Under the pieces are notes generated by a model. It saw only the letters and a program-made list of their open reading frames with translations. It searched no databases and had not been told where the DNA came from. The translations under genes were made by a program, and so were the position numbers. A DNA stretch of 64,000 nucleotides from Allosphingosinicella indica (lineage in GTDB: Bacteria; Pseudomonadota; Alphaproteobacteria; Sphingomonadales; Sphingomonadaceae). The stretch spans positions 2,099,501-2,163,500 of the forward strand of contig NZ_LT840185.1 of NCBI RefSeq assembly GCF_900177405.1, written 5' to 3'. Below, piece by piece: positions 17,652-25,874 of this stretch (positions are counted from its first letter, which is position 1; every line of letters starts with the position of its first letter).

Positions 17652-18086
17652 GTGGAAAATATTCCGACGATGCTGATCGTCGCGGCGGCGATGGTGGATA
17701 CCGAAGATCGGGTGCTGCTCCAGCGCCGTCCCGAGGGAAAACCCATGGCCGGGCTCTGGGAATTTCCCGGCGGCAAGGTCGATCCGGGCGAGCTTCCGGA
17801 AGCCGCGCTAGCCCGCGAACTCGACGAGGAATTGGGGATCGCCGTCGATCCTGCCGCATTGTCACCTGCCACTTTCGCAAGCGCGCGCGTCGGCGGTCGC
17901 CACATGATCCTGCTGCTTTACATCCTGCGCGAATGGCGGGGCGAACCCGTAGCACTGCACGCGAGCGATCTCGACTGGGTGCGCCCCGGCGAAATGCAGG
18001 CGCTCGCCATGCCGCCGGCCGATCTCCCGCTCATCCCTTTGCTCGACGCCTTGCTTCAGGCGTCGCGCGACCAAGCGGAGAGGTAG
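17652..18086 (+). CDS. Nudix hydrolase, MutT-like
   Basis: Probably hydrolyses oxidised nucleotides such as 8-oxo-dGTP, preventing mutagenic incorporation. The Nudix box is complete: GGKVDPGELPEAALARELDEELGI, matching G-x5-E-x7-R-E-x2-E-E-x-G apart from spacing variants, after GLWEFPGGK. About 144 residues. The start is uncertain: GTG at 17652 has GGGG seven bases upstream, while ATG at 17670 and TTG at 17631 are alternatives. Its last 31 bases overlap the end of the convergent methyltransferase gene. Confidence 0.85.
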   Translation: MENIPTMLIVAAAMVDTEDRVLLQRRPEGKPMAGLWEFPGGKVDPGELPEAALARELDEELGIAVDPAALSPATFASARVGGRHMILLLYILREWRGEPVALHASDLDWVRPGEMQALAMPPADLPLIPLLDALLQASRDQAER

Positions 18087-18841
18087 ACGATCTCGAACCG
18101 TTCGGCGGTCTTTCCGTCGGCATCCGCGTGGGCCGCGAACGCGGCGTTCGCCGCCGCATAGTCCGCGCGGGTGACAGGGCGTTGCGCTCCCGCAGGCAGC
18201 AGGTTCGTCCCGCCCATGGCGCGCAGGTCCGCAACGAGCGCCGCGAGTCCGGGATAGCGCACGTCGACGCCGCCCACGTCGGCGACCGGGAGCACGAAGC
18301 CGGCGCGCGCCAGAAGATCGCCCGCCGCGCGGACGTCGATCTGTGGATGAATGCGCGGCACAGCGCCGCCCATCACGGCGTCGCCCGCCAGCATTGCGGC
18401 CTTGAGGCGCGGCAGGCTGCCCGCGCCGGCGAAGGCGCCAAGAAACAGACCGCCGGGCCGCAGCGCGCGCCGGATCAGCACCAGGGCGCCGGGAAGGTCG
18501 TTGACGGTGTCGAGCAGCCCGGTCGAGATCACCAAATCGAAGCTGGCGTCGGCGACGGCCAGGCGGTCTTCATCGCACTGCACGCCCCCCGCCGTGTTCG
18601 CGAAGCGGAAGCCGGGGTCTGCGGCCGTCACCGCCAGGCCCTGCGCGCGCAGCGCCGCGACGAGTTGGGGATCGGCGCCCAGCACCAGCGCGTCGGTGAA
18701 ATCGCGCTTCACGTCCTCCAGCCGGCCGAGCATTTCCTCGCCAGCGAGCCGGTGGAGATAGTCGGCACCGGCAAACAAGGGCGCGGCCCGGTCGCGGCGT
18801 AGGCGGCGGAGATGGCGGTCAAAAGGCGTGTCGGCGGACAT
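18056..18841 (-). CDS. SAM-dependent methyltransferase-fold protein, NDUFAF5-like
   Basis: Protein of 261 residues. It begins PFDRHLRRLRRDRAAPLFAGADYLHRLAGEEMLGRLEDVKRDFTDALVLG, the pattern of alphaproteobacterial relatives of NDUFAF5, a mitochondrial complex I assembly factor with a methyltransferase fold that hydroxylates an arginine of NDUFS7. Later segments FDLVISTGLLDTVNDLPGAL and IRRALRPGGLFLGAFAG are typical class I methyltransferase motifs; motif I is degenerate (VLGADPQL). Start ATG at 18841. It is divergent from comF and overlaps the Nudix gene end. Confidence 0.75.
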   Translation of the reverse strand: MSADTPFDRHLRRLRRDRAAPLFAGADYLHRLAGEEMLGRLEDVKRDFTDALVLGADPQLVAALRAQGLAVTAADPGFRFANTAGGVQCDEDRLAVADASFDLVISTGLLDTVNDLPGALVLIRRALRPGGLFLGAFAGAGSLPRLKAAMLAGDAVMGGAVPRIHPQIDVRAAGDLLARAGFVLPVADVGGVDVRYPGLAALVADLRAMGGTNLLPAGAQRPVTRADYAAANAAFAAHADADGKTAERFEIVYLSAWSRDA

Positions 18842-18890
18842 TGCGGGGCTTGTGCCGATCCCCCGCCCGGCGGACAAGAGCAGGATGCGC

Positions 18891-19613
18891 ATGCTCGCCG
18901 CACCTGTCCGGATCACTGCGCGCGGAATGCTCGATTTCGCGTTGCTGCCACGCTGCCCGGGCTGCGGCGCGGTGGTGGAGGACGATCACCGTTTCTGTCT
19001 CGGCTGCTGGCAATCGCTCGAATGGCTGGGCGAGCCGTGCTGCGATCGCTGTGCATTGCCCTTCGCTTATGCATCGGACGGCGAATGTGCGGGCTGCATG
19101 GCGCATCCGCCGCGCTTCGACCGGTTGCGCGCCGCCGTCGCCTATGGCGATGTCGCGCGCGCGGTCGCGCTGAAGTTGAAATATGGCCGACGTCCGGGCG
19201 TCGCGGCGACGATGGCGCAGTTCATGGCGCGGCATCTGGCGGCGATGGACCCGGAAGCGCTGCTCGTGCCTGTCCCGCTGCACCGCTGGCGGATCTGGCG
19301 GCGCGGCTACAACCAGTCGGCGCTGATCGCTGCGGCGCTCGCTCGGCGCACCGGGCGCAATGACGACAACTGCCTCCTCGAACGCATTCGCGCGACGCCG
19401 CCGCTGCAGGGCATGGGCCGACGGCAGCGCGCCGATACGGTGCGCGGCGTGTTCCGCGTGCCGCCCGCGCGCAAGGCCGATGTCAAAGGCCGCGCGATCA
19501 TGCTCATCGACGATGTTGCTACGACCGGTGCGACGGCGAGCGCCTGCGCCAAGGCGTTGAAGCGCGCGGGCGCAGCGCATGTCTCGGTGCTGTGCTGGGC
19601 GCGCGTCGTCTGA
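18891..19613 (+). CDS. comF: ComF family phosphoribosyltransferase-like protein
   Basis: Protein of about 240 residues. N-terminal zinc-ribbon-like cysteines occur in CPGCG, CLGC, CDRC and CAGC; the C-terminal type I phosphoribosyltransferase domain carries PVPLHRWRIWRRGYNQSALIA and the PRPP motif IMLIDDVATTGAT. ComF proteins are linked to DNA uptake in transformable bacteria, but homologues are widespread and the reaction is unsettled. Start ATG 18891 has AGG six bases upstream; 18885 is an alternative. Followed by grxC after 58 bases. Confidence 0.87.
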   Translation: MLAAPVRITARGMLDFALLPRCPGCGAVVEDDHRFCLGCWQSLEWLGEPCCDRCALPFAYASDGECAGCMAHPPRFDRLRAAVAYGDVARAVALKLKYGRRPGVAATMAQFMARHLAAMDPEALLVPVPLHRWRIWRRGYNQSALIAAALARRTGRNDDNCLLERIRATPPLQGMGRRQRADTVRGVFRVPPARKADVKGRAIMLIDDVATTGATASACAKALKRAGAAHVSVLCWARVV

Positions 19614-19671
19614 GCCCGGCGTTGACAAGGGCATCGCCAGCAATCACCTCGGCGGGGAAGGGAGCCGATCC

Positions 19672-19929
19672 GTGGCCAAGGTCGAAATCTACACCAAATT
19701 CTTCTGCCCCTATTGCTCGCGGGCCAAGGAGCTGCTCAGCCGCAAGGACGTGGCTTTCGAGGAATATGAGATTACCGGCGATGGTGAGAAGCGCCAGGAG
19801 ATGATCCAGCGTGCCGGTGGCCGGACGACCGTGCCGCAGATTTTCATCGGGGATCGGCACATCGGCGGATCCGACGATCTCGCCGCGCTGGACCGCGAGG
19901 GCGGGCTCGATCCATTGCTCGGCGCCTGA
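19672..19929 (+). CDS. grxC: Glutaredoxin 3
   Basis: Small thiol-disulfide oxidoreductase of 85 residues that uses glutathione to reduce protein disulfides. The active site is Cys12-Pro-Tyr-Cys15 (FFCPYCSRAK), with the cis-proline loop TVPQIFIG and glutathione-binding GGSDDL. The start is GTG: GGGAG lies seven bases before it, and the longer open frame upstream is in the comF gap. The stop overlaps the next ATG (TGATG), so it is coupled to the amidase gene. Confidence 0.93.
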   Translation: MAKVEIYTKFFCPYCSRAKELLSRKDVAFEEYEITGDGEKRQEMIQRAGGRTTVPQIFIGDRHIGGSDDLAALDREGGLDPLLGA

Positions 19930-20756
19930 TGCGCATCGCCATCCACCAGTCGCGCACCGGCATCGATCCGGAGGCTAACGCCGCCGCATTGGTCGCGGCC
20001 GTGCGCGAGGCTGCGGCGGGTGGCGCCAAGATGCTGTTCACGCCGGAGATGAGCGGCATTCTGGATCAGGACCGCCAGCGCGCGACGCCGCAGCTTCGGA
20101 GAGAAGCCGACGATCCGGTCCTCGCAGCGGTGCGCGAAGCCGCTGCCGATGCCGGGATCTGGGTGCACATTGGATCGCTGGCGCTCGCCGGCGAGCGCGA
20201 TGACGGGCGTTTGGTCAACCGCGGTTTCGTGATCGACGACAGCGGCGCGATCCGTGCACGCTATGACAAGATGCATCTCTTCGACGTCGATCTGGCGACC
20301 GGCGAGAGTTGGCGCGAATCTGCCGTTTATGCGGGTGGGGAGGGGCCGGTCGTGGTCGAAACGCCTGCCGGGCCGCTCGGCCTGTCGATCTGCTACGATC
20401 TGCGCTTTCCGGACCTTTATCGCACCCTCACCGATGCCGGCGCGACGATCCTGTCCGTACCCGCGGCTTTCACCGTGCCGACGGGCAAGGCGCATTGGCA
20501 CGTCCTGCTCCGCGCACGTGCGATCGAGGCCGGGGTGTTCGTCGTAGCAGCCGCTCAGTCGGGGCGGCACGAGGACGGGCGCGAGACCTTCGGCCATTCG
20601 CTCGTCGTCGATCCTTGGGGCGAGGTGATCCTCGACATGGGCGACGACACGGGCGTCGGTTTCGCCGATGTGGATCCATCCGCGGTCGAAGCAGTGCGTG
20701 CACGCGTCCCCGCGATCCGCCACCGTCGCGCGATCCCTGCGCCGCTCCATATATGA
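19929..20756 (+). CDS. Carbon-nitrogen hydrolase (nitrilase superfamily), Nit1/Nit2-like
   Basis: Amidase of 275 residues with the complete triad Glu40 (LFTPEMSG), Lys114 (YDKMHLFDVDL) and Cys155 (LSICYDLRFPDLYR). The sequence around KMHLFDV and the Cys motif is closest to Nit1/Nit2 omega-amidases, including those that repair deaminated glutathione, a fitting partner for the overlapping grxC gene. Substrate choice is inference. The ATG overlaps the grxC stop, and its own stop overlaps the DUF1178 start. Confidence 0.87.
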   Translation: MRIAIHQSRTGIDPEANAAALVAAVREAAAGGAKMLFTPEMSGILDQDRQRATPQLRREADDPVLAAVREAAADAGIWVHIGSLALAGERDDGRLVNRGFVIDDSGAIRARYDKMHLFDVDLATGESWRESAVYAGGEGPVVVETPAGPLGLSICYDLRFPDLYRTLTDAGATILSVPAAFTVPTGKAHWHVLLRARAIEAGVFVVAAAQSGRHEDGRETFGHSLVVDPWGEVILDMGDDTGVGFADVDPSAVEAVRARVPAIRHRRAIPAPLHI

Positions 20757-21166
20757 TCGTCTTCGATCTGCGCTGCGATCCGGCTGGGCACGTCTTCGAG
20801 GCGTGGTTCGGATCGAGCGCGGATTATGAGAGCCAGCGTGTCCGCGGCCTTGTCGATTGCCCGCTTTGCGGTTCCGCCACGGTGGAGAAAGCTGTCATGG
20901 CGCCGCGCATCGGCGGCAGCGCCGATACGGTCGATGCCAAGGCGCTGATGGCGGCCCTTGCCACCGCGCAGCGCGAGATGCTCGCCAAGTCCGAATATGT
21001 CGGTCCCCGTTTCAGCGACGAGGCGCGCGCCATCCATTTGGGCGACGCGGAGGCGCGCTCGATCCACGGCCAGGCGACGCGGGCCGAAGCGGAAAGTCTG
21101 CGCGCCGAGGGCATCGGGGTTGCGCCGCTGCCCTTTCCCGTACCGCCGCCCGGCAGCGAGAATTGA
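20753..21166 (+). CDS. DUF1178 family protein
   Basis: Protein of 137 residues of the DUF1178 family, function unknown. It begins MIVFDLRCDPAGHVFEAWFGSSADYE and has a zinc-ribbon-like CPLCGS; the C-terminal half contains YVGPRFSDEARAIHLGDAE and IHGQATRAEAESLRAEGIGVAPLP. The ATG overlaps the preceding TGA by 4 bases, giving the operon grxC-amidase-DUF1178. The same trio recurs in other alphaproteobacteria, as far as I recall. tRNA-Arg follows 34 bases later. Confidence 0.87.
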   Translation: MIVFDLRCDPAGHVFEAWFGSSADYESQRVRGLVDCPLCGSATVEKAVMAPRIGGSADTVDAKALMAALATAQREMLAKSEYVGPRFSDEARAIHLGDAEARSIHGQATRAEAESLRAEGIGVAPLPFPVPPPGSEN

Positions 21167-21200
21167 CCGCATCGCGCGCTCGCCGTAACCCCGCTTCGGC

Positions 21201-21277
21201 GGCCCCGTAGCTCAGCAGGATAGAGCAACTGATTCCTAATCAGTAGGCCACAGGTTCGAATCCTGTCGGGGTCACCA
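21201..21277 (+). tRNA. tRNA-Arg (anticodon CCT)
   Basis: Complete cloverleaf: acceptor GGCCCCG pairs with CGGGGTC, D-arm with TAGCTCAGC, anticodon arm CTGAT/ATCAG with CCT at 21235-21237, T-arm CAGGTTCGAATCCTG, discriminator A and encoded CCA. It decodes AGG. No integrase gene or partial duplicate of the 3' end lies nearby. Confidence 0.95.
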
Positions 21278-21421
21278 AATAAAGCGTGTCGTCTGCGCCT
21301 CGACACCAGGCTAATCCGCACATTCGCCGCAATAATCGCGCCTTTCGTGGAACATGCGGTTGCCTTTGACGTTGCGGCTTTGGATATCCGAAAGCCCAGC
21401 GCGACAAAGGGAGACAATAAT

Positions 21422-21661
21422 ATGCTGCGGAATATGACCGTTCTGGCCACTGCGGCGGCGATGGCCGTCACGCCGGTTGTTGCGCACGCCAGTGCCGCTC
21501 AGGCGCTGAGCCCGTCGGCTCGCGCCGGCGCGACCGTGAGCGACGAGAACAATCTTGAAGGCACCGGCCTCTACATCGTCGGCGCGATCGCGCTTGGCCT
21601 GCTGATCTGGGGCATCATCGAGATTGCCGACAACGACGACGATCTGCCGACCAGCCCGTAA
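21422..21661 (+). CDS. Small exported or membrane protein, 79 residues
   Basis: A signal-peptide-like N-terminus ([23 protein letters not shown]) precedes a short polar stretch, one membrane helix ([20 protein letters not shown]) and an acidic tail (DNDDDLP). ATG 21422 has AAAGGGAG upstream; the open frame extends back to 21347 without good coding character. A strong terminator follows at 21687. I do not recognise the family; a small envelope protein with one anchor is all that can be said. Confidence 0.65.
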   Translation: MLRNMTVLATAAAMAVTPVVAHASAAQALSPSARAGATVSDENNLEGTGLYIVGAIALGLLIWGIIEIADNDDDLPTSP

Positions 21662-21686
21662 TACGGCTGCACAAGCATTTTGGATC

Positions 21687-21716
21687 GGCCCCGGCGGAGA
21701 CGCCGGGGCCTTTTTC
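21687..21716 (+). terminator. Rho-independent terminator
   Basis: A 10-base stem, GGCCCCGGCG paired with CGCCGGGGCC, encloses a GAGA tetraloop and is followed by TTTTT. It ends the transcript of the small membrane protein and separates it from folE. Confidence 0.9.
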
Positions 21717-21774
21717 GTTTCGGCCTTCGCCAAACGCAACGCCGCGTGTATCGCGGGCGCGAGCGAGGAGCGAT

Positions 21775-22389
21775 ATGAGCGACACACCCGAAGACGGCGA
21801 TCTGGTCGAAGGGACGGGCGGCAAGCCGCCGGTGCCCGAGCATGTCCGCGAGGCCGTGCAGACGCTGATCCGTTGGGCGGGCGACGATCCCGCGCGCGAG
21901 GGGTTGCTCGATACCCCCGATCGCGTCGCCCGCGCCTGGCGTGAATATGCGCAAGGCTATGGCGAGGATCCCGCGATCCACCTCAGCCGCACGTTCGACG
22001 AGGTCGGCGGCTATGACGAAATCGTGCTGCTGAAGGACATTCCCTTCCAGTCACATTGCGAGCATCACCTGGCGCCGATCATCGGCAAGGCGGCGATTGC
22101 CTATCTGCCGGGCGATCGGGTCGTGGGCATCTCTAAGCTAGCGCGCGTGCTCCACGGCTTCGCCCGCCGCCTCCAGGTGCAGGAGCGTCTGACCGCACAG
22201 GTCGCCGATTGCATCTGGGAGCATCTCCAGCCGCAGGGAGTCGCGGTGGTGATCGAGGCGAGCCACGCCTGCATGACCGCGCGCGGCGTCCGCACCCCCG
22301 GCGTGATGATGACGACCAGCCGGATGATGGGCGTCTTCCGCGAGGACGAGCGGAGCCGCCGCGAAGTACTGGCGCTGATGGGCTACTGA
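21775..22389 (+). CDS. folE: GTP cyclohydrolase I
   Basis: First enzyme of tetrahydrofolate (and pterin) synthesis: GTP to 7,8-dihydroneopterin triphosphate. The protein has 204 residues. Motifs include [15 protein letters not shown], the zinc and active-site segment [23 protein letters not shown], and [23 protein letters not shown], with a final conserved Cys-His region around [13 protein letters not shown] 21775 has GAGGAG upstream. It is monocistronic or nearly so: a terminator precedes it and a convergent gene follows. Confidence 0.97.
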   Translation: MSDTPEDGDLVEGTGGKPPVPEHVREAVQTLIRWAGDDPAREGLLDTPDRVARAWREYAQGYGEDPAIHLSRTFDEVGGYDEIVLLKDIPFQSHCEHHLAPIIGKAAIAYLPGDRVVGISKLARVLHGFARRLQVQERLTAQVADCIWEHLQPQGVAVVIEASHACMTARGVRTPGVMMTTSRMMGVFREDERSRREVLALMGY

Positions 22390-22436
22390 TGGCCCCGCAT
22401 CGGTGCCGTTGGTGATGGTCCCGGCACCCGCAGCGA

Positions 22437-23669
22437 TCACGCTCCCTGTCGCGCTGCGACATCCCGGGAAGCGACCCGATCGGACTGGCCGAGCTTCTTG
22501 GCCAGCCCGGCATCTCGGCCATAAGGGTCTTCGTAGCTGACCAACTTGCCGTCGGCGCCCGCCTCTGCGGTAAAATAAACGAGATAGACCGGGCGGGCGC
22601 GGCCCAGCGCCACGGTGCGCGTCGTGGCACCCGCGAGCGCGCTTTCTAGCGCGCGGCCGTCGCCACTGTCGAGCGCGACCAGCTCCTCGGCCAGCTTGTC
22701 GATATCCTTGACACGGATGCAGCCGTGGCTGAGCGCGCGCGATTCCTTGGCGAACAGCGCCTTCGCAGGCGTGTCATGCAGGTAGATCGCGTGCGGGTTG
22801 GGCATGTCGATCTTGACCTTGCCGAGCGCGTTGGACGGCCCCGGCTTCTGGCGGATCGACTTGCCGGAGACGACATAGCCCTTTGCCGCGCTCGGCGTCA
22901 GCGTCCTGGCGATGCTCTGCGGCACGTTCCACCACGGGTTCACCACCACCGATTGCGCGGCGACGGCGATCTGCGGCGTCGGCGTCGATCGCGCACCGAC
23001 CACCACCGTATAGGTGGAGACCGGCCGCCCATCGTCGACCACCGCGAGCGTGTAGCTCGGCACGTTGACGTAGATATGGTCGCTGCCAAGGTTGCGCGGC
23101 ATCCAGCGCCAGCGCTCCATGTTCACGCGGACCCGGTCGCGCATCGCGGTATCGCCCTCGGGCGTCGTCGCATAAGCGGCGCGGAGCGCGGCATAGCGCG
23201 CGTCGGTGGGGAGCTGGTCGCGCAGCCAGCCGCGGACGCGTCCGGCGGCAAGCGCGGCGCGCAGGCCGTTGGCGAGCAGCGCCGGATCGGCGTCGGGGCG
23301 CTCGATATGCCAATCCTGCCGTCCGCGCGCATCGATGCGGCCGTGGAGATAGTCGCCGGCCAGCGTCAGCGCGAGCGCAGTCGCGGCGCGGTCGATCTCT
23401 GCCGTGTCGCCGCGCGCGGAAGCCATCGAGAGCGATGCAAGATCATAAGCAGTGGGGTCGAGACCCTCACGCGCCGAGGCGAGCGCCTCCGCCTGCAGAT
23501 CGGCGATCGCTGCGGGCGACCAGAGCGTGTTTGTGCGCGGCGTTTCGACGATCGCGGCGGCAGGCGTGCTGCCGATCGCGGGCACGGGCGCCGCCACGGT
23601 GGCGACGGTGAGGAGGCTGAGAGCCGCGGAAGCGACACCGGCCGCAAGTTTGGCTGCGCTGACACGCAT
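22437..23669 (-). CDS. L,D-transpeptidase (YkuD domain, LdtD/YcbB-like)
   Basis: Periplasmic peptidoglycan-crosslinking enzyme of 410 residues forming 3-3 bonds between tetrapeptide stems. Signal peptide MRVSAAKLAAGVASAALSLLTVATVAA, a scaffold domain with LDPTAYDL and RWMPRNLGSDHIYVNVPSYTLAV, then the YkuD catalytic domain with WWNVPQSIA, HDTPAKALF and the active-site SHGCIRV. ATG 23669 is chosen because it starts the signal peptide. The leader upstream contains a perfect 7-base hairpin. It is divergent from the MHS transporter. Confidence 0.92.
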   Translation of the reverse strand: MRVSAAKLAAGVASAALSLLTVATVAAPVPAIGSTPAAAIVETPRTNTLWSPAAIADLQAEALASAREGLDPTAYDLASLSMASARGDTAEIDRAATALALTLAGDYLHGRIDARGRQDWHIERPDADPALLANGLRAALAAGRVRGWLRDQLPTDARYAALRAAYATTPEGDTAMRDRVRVNMERWRWMPRNLGSDHIYVNVPSYTLAVVDDGRPVSTYTVVVGARSTPTPQIAVAAQSVVVNPWWNVPQSIARTLTPSAAKGYVVSGKSIRQKPGPSNALGKVKIDMPNPHAIYLHDTPAKALFAKESRALSHGCIRVKDIDKLAEELVALDSGDGRALESALAGATTRTVALGRARPVYLVYFTAEAGADGKLVSYEDPYGRDAGLAKKLGQSDRVASRDVAARQGA

Positions 23670-23697
23670 CGTTCGAAATCCTTTGTTTGGGTCCGCC

Positions 23698-23718
23698 GGC
23701 CGGATTTTCTGTCCGGCC
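23698..23718 (-). other. Hairpin in the leader of the L,D-transpeptidase gene
   Basis: GGCCGGA and TCCGGCC form a perfect 7-base stem with a 7-base loop, 29 bases upstream of the transpeptidase ATG. No T tract follows on either strand. It may be incidental or a leader structure. Confidence 0.35.
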
Positions 23719-23941
23719 TTTGCGGGGGTCGCGCCGGATTTCGTGTCCGTCGCGGTGATCCTCTCTCTAATTCCGCGTCGCATGGAAGCAGCCGCGATGA
23801 GACGGAGGCGATGAAGCCGGCGACCGGGGCGGCGCTGTCACGACGCGCTGCGGCCTTCGTCGCGCCGCATGCCGCGTTCATCCCGATTTGCGCGGGCCGC
23901 GCGCCGCTCTAGTCTTCGGCCGGCGAGTCGAGGGGACGGAA

Positions 23942-25240
23942 ATGGCGACGAAGACGGGCGAGCGGACGCCGATCACGCGCGTGGTTGGGGCCAGCCTCAT
24001 CGGCACGACGATCGAATGGTATGATTTCTTCCTCTACGGCTCGGCCGCGGCGCTGGTGTTCAACCGGCTGTTCTTCCCCGATTACGATCCGCTGACCGGC
24101 ACTCTGCTCGCCTTCGCCACTTATGCGCTGGGCTTCGTCGCGCGGCCGGTCGGCGGCATCGTCTTCGGCCATTATGGCGATCGCATCGGCCGCAAGCGGC
24201 TGCTGATGCTGAGCCTCGTGCTGATGGGCGTCGCGACCGTGCTCATCGGCCTGCTGCCGACCTATGCGCAGATCGGCATTTGGGCGCCCCTCGCGCTGAT
24301 CCTCCTCCGTCTCGTCCAAGGCTTCGCGGTCGGCGGCGAGTGGGGCGGGGCGGTGCTGATGGCCGCCGAACACGGCGATGCCGCGCGCCGCGGCTTCTGG
24401 GCGAGCTGGCCGCAGGCGGGCGTCGCCGCGGGCAACTTGCTCGCCGCCGGCATCCTCGCGTTGATGGCGGCGATCCAGGACGAGGCCGATTTCCTCGCCT
24501 GGGGCTGGCGCATACCGTTCCTGTTGTCGGCCGCGCTGGTGGTCGTCGGCTGGTATATCCGCAACCGCGTCAGCGAGAGCGCAACCTTCGAGGACGCGCT
24601 CGCCGAGGCGGAGGCGCCGCCCAAGCTCCCGGCGATGGACGTGATCCGCGAGCGGCCCCGCGCCGTGCTGTTCGGCGCCGGCATCCGCTGGGGCGAGAAT
24701 ATCTCCTATTACATCCTCACCGTCTTCTCGCTGACCTTCCTCGTCGATGTCGCGGCGGAGAGCCGAAGCCTGGCGCTCAATGCGCTGCTGATCGGCGCGG
24801 CGGTGCAGTTCTTCGCGATCCCCGCCTTCGCGGCATTGTCGGACAGGATCGGCCGCAAGCCGGTCTATGCGTTCGGCGGGCTCGGTCTCGCCGCGTGGAG
24901 CTTCGCCTTCTTCCCGCTGCTGGCGAGCGGGAACGACGGCTACGTCATCCTCGCCATCGTCGTCGGGCTGGTGCTTCACGGCGCAATGTACGGCCCGCAG
25001 GCGGCATTCATTGCCGAGCTGTTTCCGACGCGCATCCGCTATTCGGGCGTCTCGATCGCCTATCAGCTCACTTCGATCCTCGCCGGATCACTGGCGCCGA
25101 TTATCGCGCTCTGGCTCTATCGCGAGACGGGGTCGGCGCTGCCGGTCGCCATCTATGTCGGCGTGAGCTGCGCGATCAGCGGGATCACCGCTCTGCTGGC
25201 GCGAGAGACCAAGGGGATCGAGCTCGCCGCGATCCGCTGA
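23942..25240 (+). CDS. MFS transporter, metabolite:H+ symporter (MHS) family
   Basis: Inner-membrane carrier of 432 residues with about 12 helices. The N-terminus TRVVGASLIGTTIEWYDFFLYGSAAALVF is diagnostic of the MHS branch (ProP, ShiA, KgtP relatives). The loop 2-3 signature reads FGHYGDRIGRKRLL, and its repeat in the second half is ALSDRIGRKPVYAFGG; LVQGFAVGGEWGGAVL is also typical. The substrate, probably an organic acid or compatible solute, cannot be read. ATG 23942 has GAGGGGACGG upstream. Confidence 0.9.
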   Translation: MATKTGERTPITRVVGASLIGTTIEWYDFFLYGSAAALVFNRLFFPDYDPLTGTLLAFATYALGFVARPVGGIVFGHYGDRIGRKRLLMLSLVLMGVATVLIGLLPTYAQIGIWAPLALILLRLVQGFAVGGEWGGAVLMAAEHGDAARRGFWASWPQAGVAAGNLLAAGILALMAAIQDEADFLAWGWRIPFLLSAALVVVGWYIRNRVSESATFEDALAEAEAPPKLPAMDVIRERPRAVLFGAGIRWGENISYYILTVFSLTFLVDVAAESRSLALNALLIGAAVQFFAIPAFAALSDRIGRKPVYAFGGLGLAAWSFAFFPLLASGNDGYVILAIVVGLVLHGAMYGPQAAFIAELFPTRIRYSGVSIAYQLTSILAGSLAPIIALWLYRETGSALPVAIYVGVSCAISGITALLARETKGIELAAIR

Positions 25241-25243
25241 TAT

Positions 25244-25272
25244 GAAAAAGAACCTTGGCCCGGGGGCCAAGG
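25244..25272 (-). terminator. Rho-independent terminator of the Asn-rich lipoprotein gene
   Basis: CCTTGGCC and GGCCAAGG pair across a 4-base loop; on the minus strand the stem is followed by TTCTTTTTC. It ends the lipoprotein transcript and may also serve the convergent transporter gene. Confidence 0.82.
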
Positions 25273-25328
25273 CTCAGTGTCACCGCATAGGGAGCTAGGG
25301 AGTTTCCAGGCGGTGCGTGTCCGGTCGC

Positions 25329-25598
25329 TTATTGCGAGTTGGTGAGATTGGCGTCGGCGCTGAGGTTCGCGTCGGCGGCGGCATTGGTATCGACCGCATT
25401 GAGATCAGGCACCGTCGCGTTGACGTCGGTCAGCGCCGGATCGGTCAGCGCCGGATCGGTGAGATTGTCCTCGGGCACCAGCACTTCGTCGGTGGCGTTG
25501 AGCGTATCGAGCTCGTTGGTGGTCGCCGGTTCGGTGCCGCCGCACGCGGCGAGGAGGAGAAGGCTGGCGCCGGCGAGGGCGGTGGCTGCGGTTTTCAT
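25329..25598 (-). CDS. Small lipoprotein rich in Asn, Asp, Thr and Ala
   Basis: Lipoprotein of 89 residues: signal peptide MKTAATALAGASLLLLAACGG with lipobox LAAC, so Cys19 should be lipidated. The mature part is low-complexity, with tandem DPALTDPALTDV (a 15-base DNA repeat) and later NAAADANLSADANLTNS. Its composition suggests an extended surface or periplasmic tail, not a globular domain. No family recognised. It sits between a terminator and the ribosomal-protein operon on the same strand. Confidence 0.75.
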   Translation of the reverse strand: MKTAATALAGASLLLLAACGGTEPATTNELDTLNATDEVLVPEDNLTDPALTDPALTDVNATVPDLNAVDTNAAADANLSADANLTNSQ

Positions 25599-25811
25599 CG
25601 ATCAAATCCCCTGTTGGACGCGCGCGGAAATGGACGCGCGAAGGGGGCAAGACATACGCCGAGGGCCTGCCGCATCAATGGCCGATGCGGTGCGGGGCGA
25701 TATTTGGTGATTTTCGCCCGCGCAATTCGGACGACGAGCATTTTCTTGCGCCAACGAGCCCCCAAGCGGCCGATCGTGCCACGATCCTCCGCGCCATCGA
25801 GGCGTGCGCGC

Positions 25812-25843
25812 AAGAAAAAGGCCGCCGGCGCAAACCGGCGGCC
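25812..25843 (-). terminator. Rho-independent terminator of the rpsF-rpsR-rplI operon
   Basis: GGCCGCCGG and CCGGCGGCC form a 9-base stem with a 6-base loop; the minus strand continues with TTTTTCTTG. It lies 32 bases after the rplI stop. Confidence 0.9.
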
Positions 25844-25874
25844 TGATTCTGGCCTTGGAAAGAGCGTCGGGCGA

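Noticed and set aside
21201-21277. tRNA-Arg(CCT) as an integration site
   Set aside because: I found no repeated 3' fragment of the tRNA and no integrase; flanking genes are ordinary.
22725-23912. A 395-codon frame opposite the L,D-transpeptidase
   Set aside because: The opposite strand carries SHGCIRV and other YkuD motifs; this frame is a shadow.
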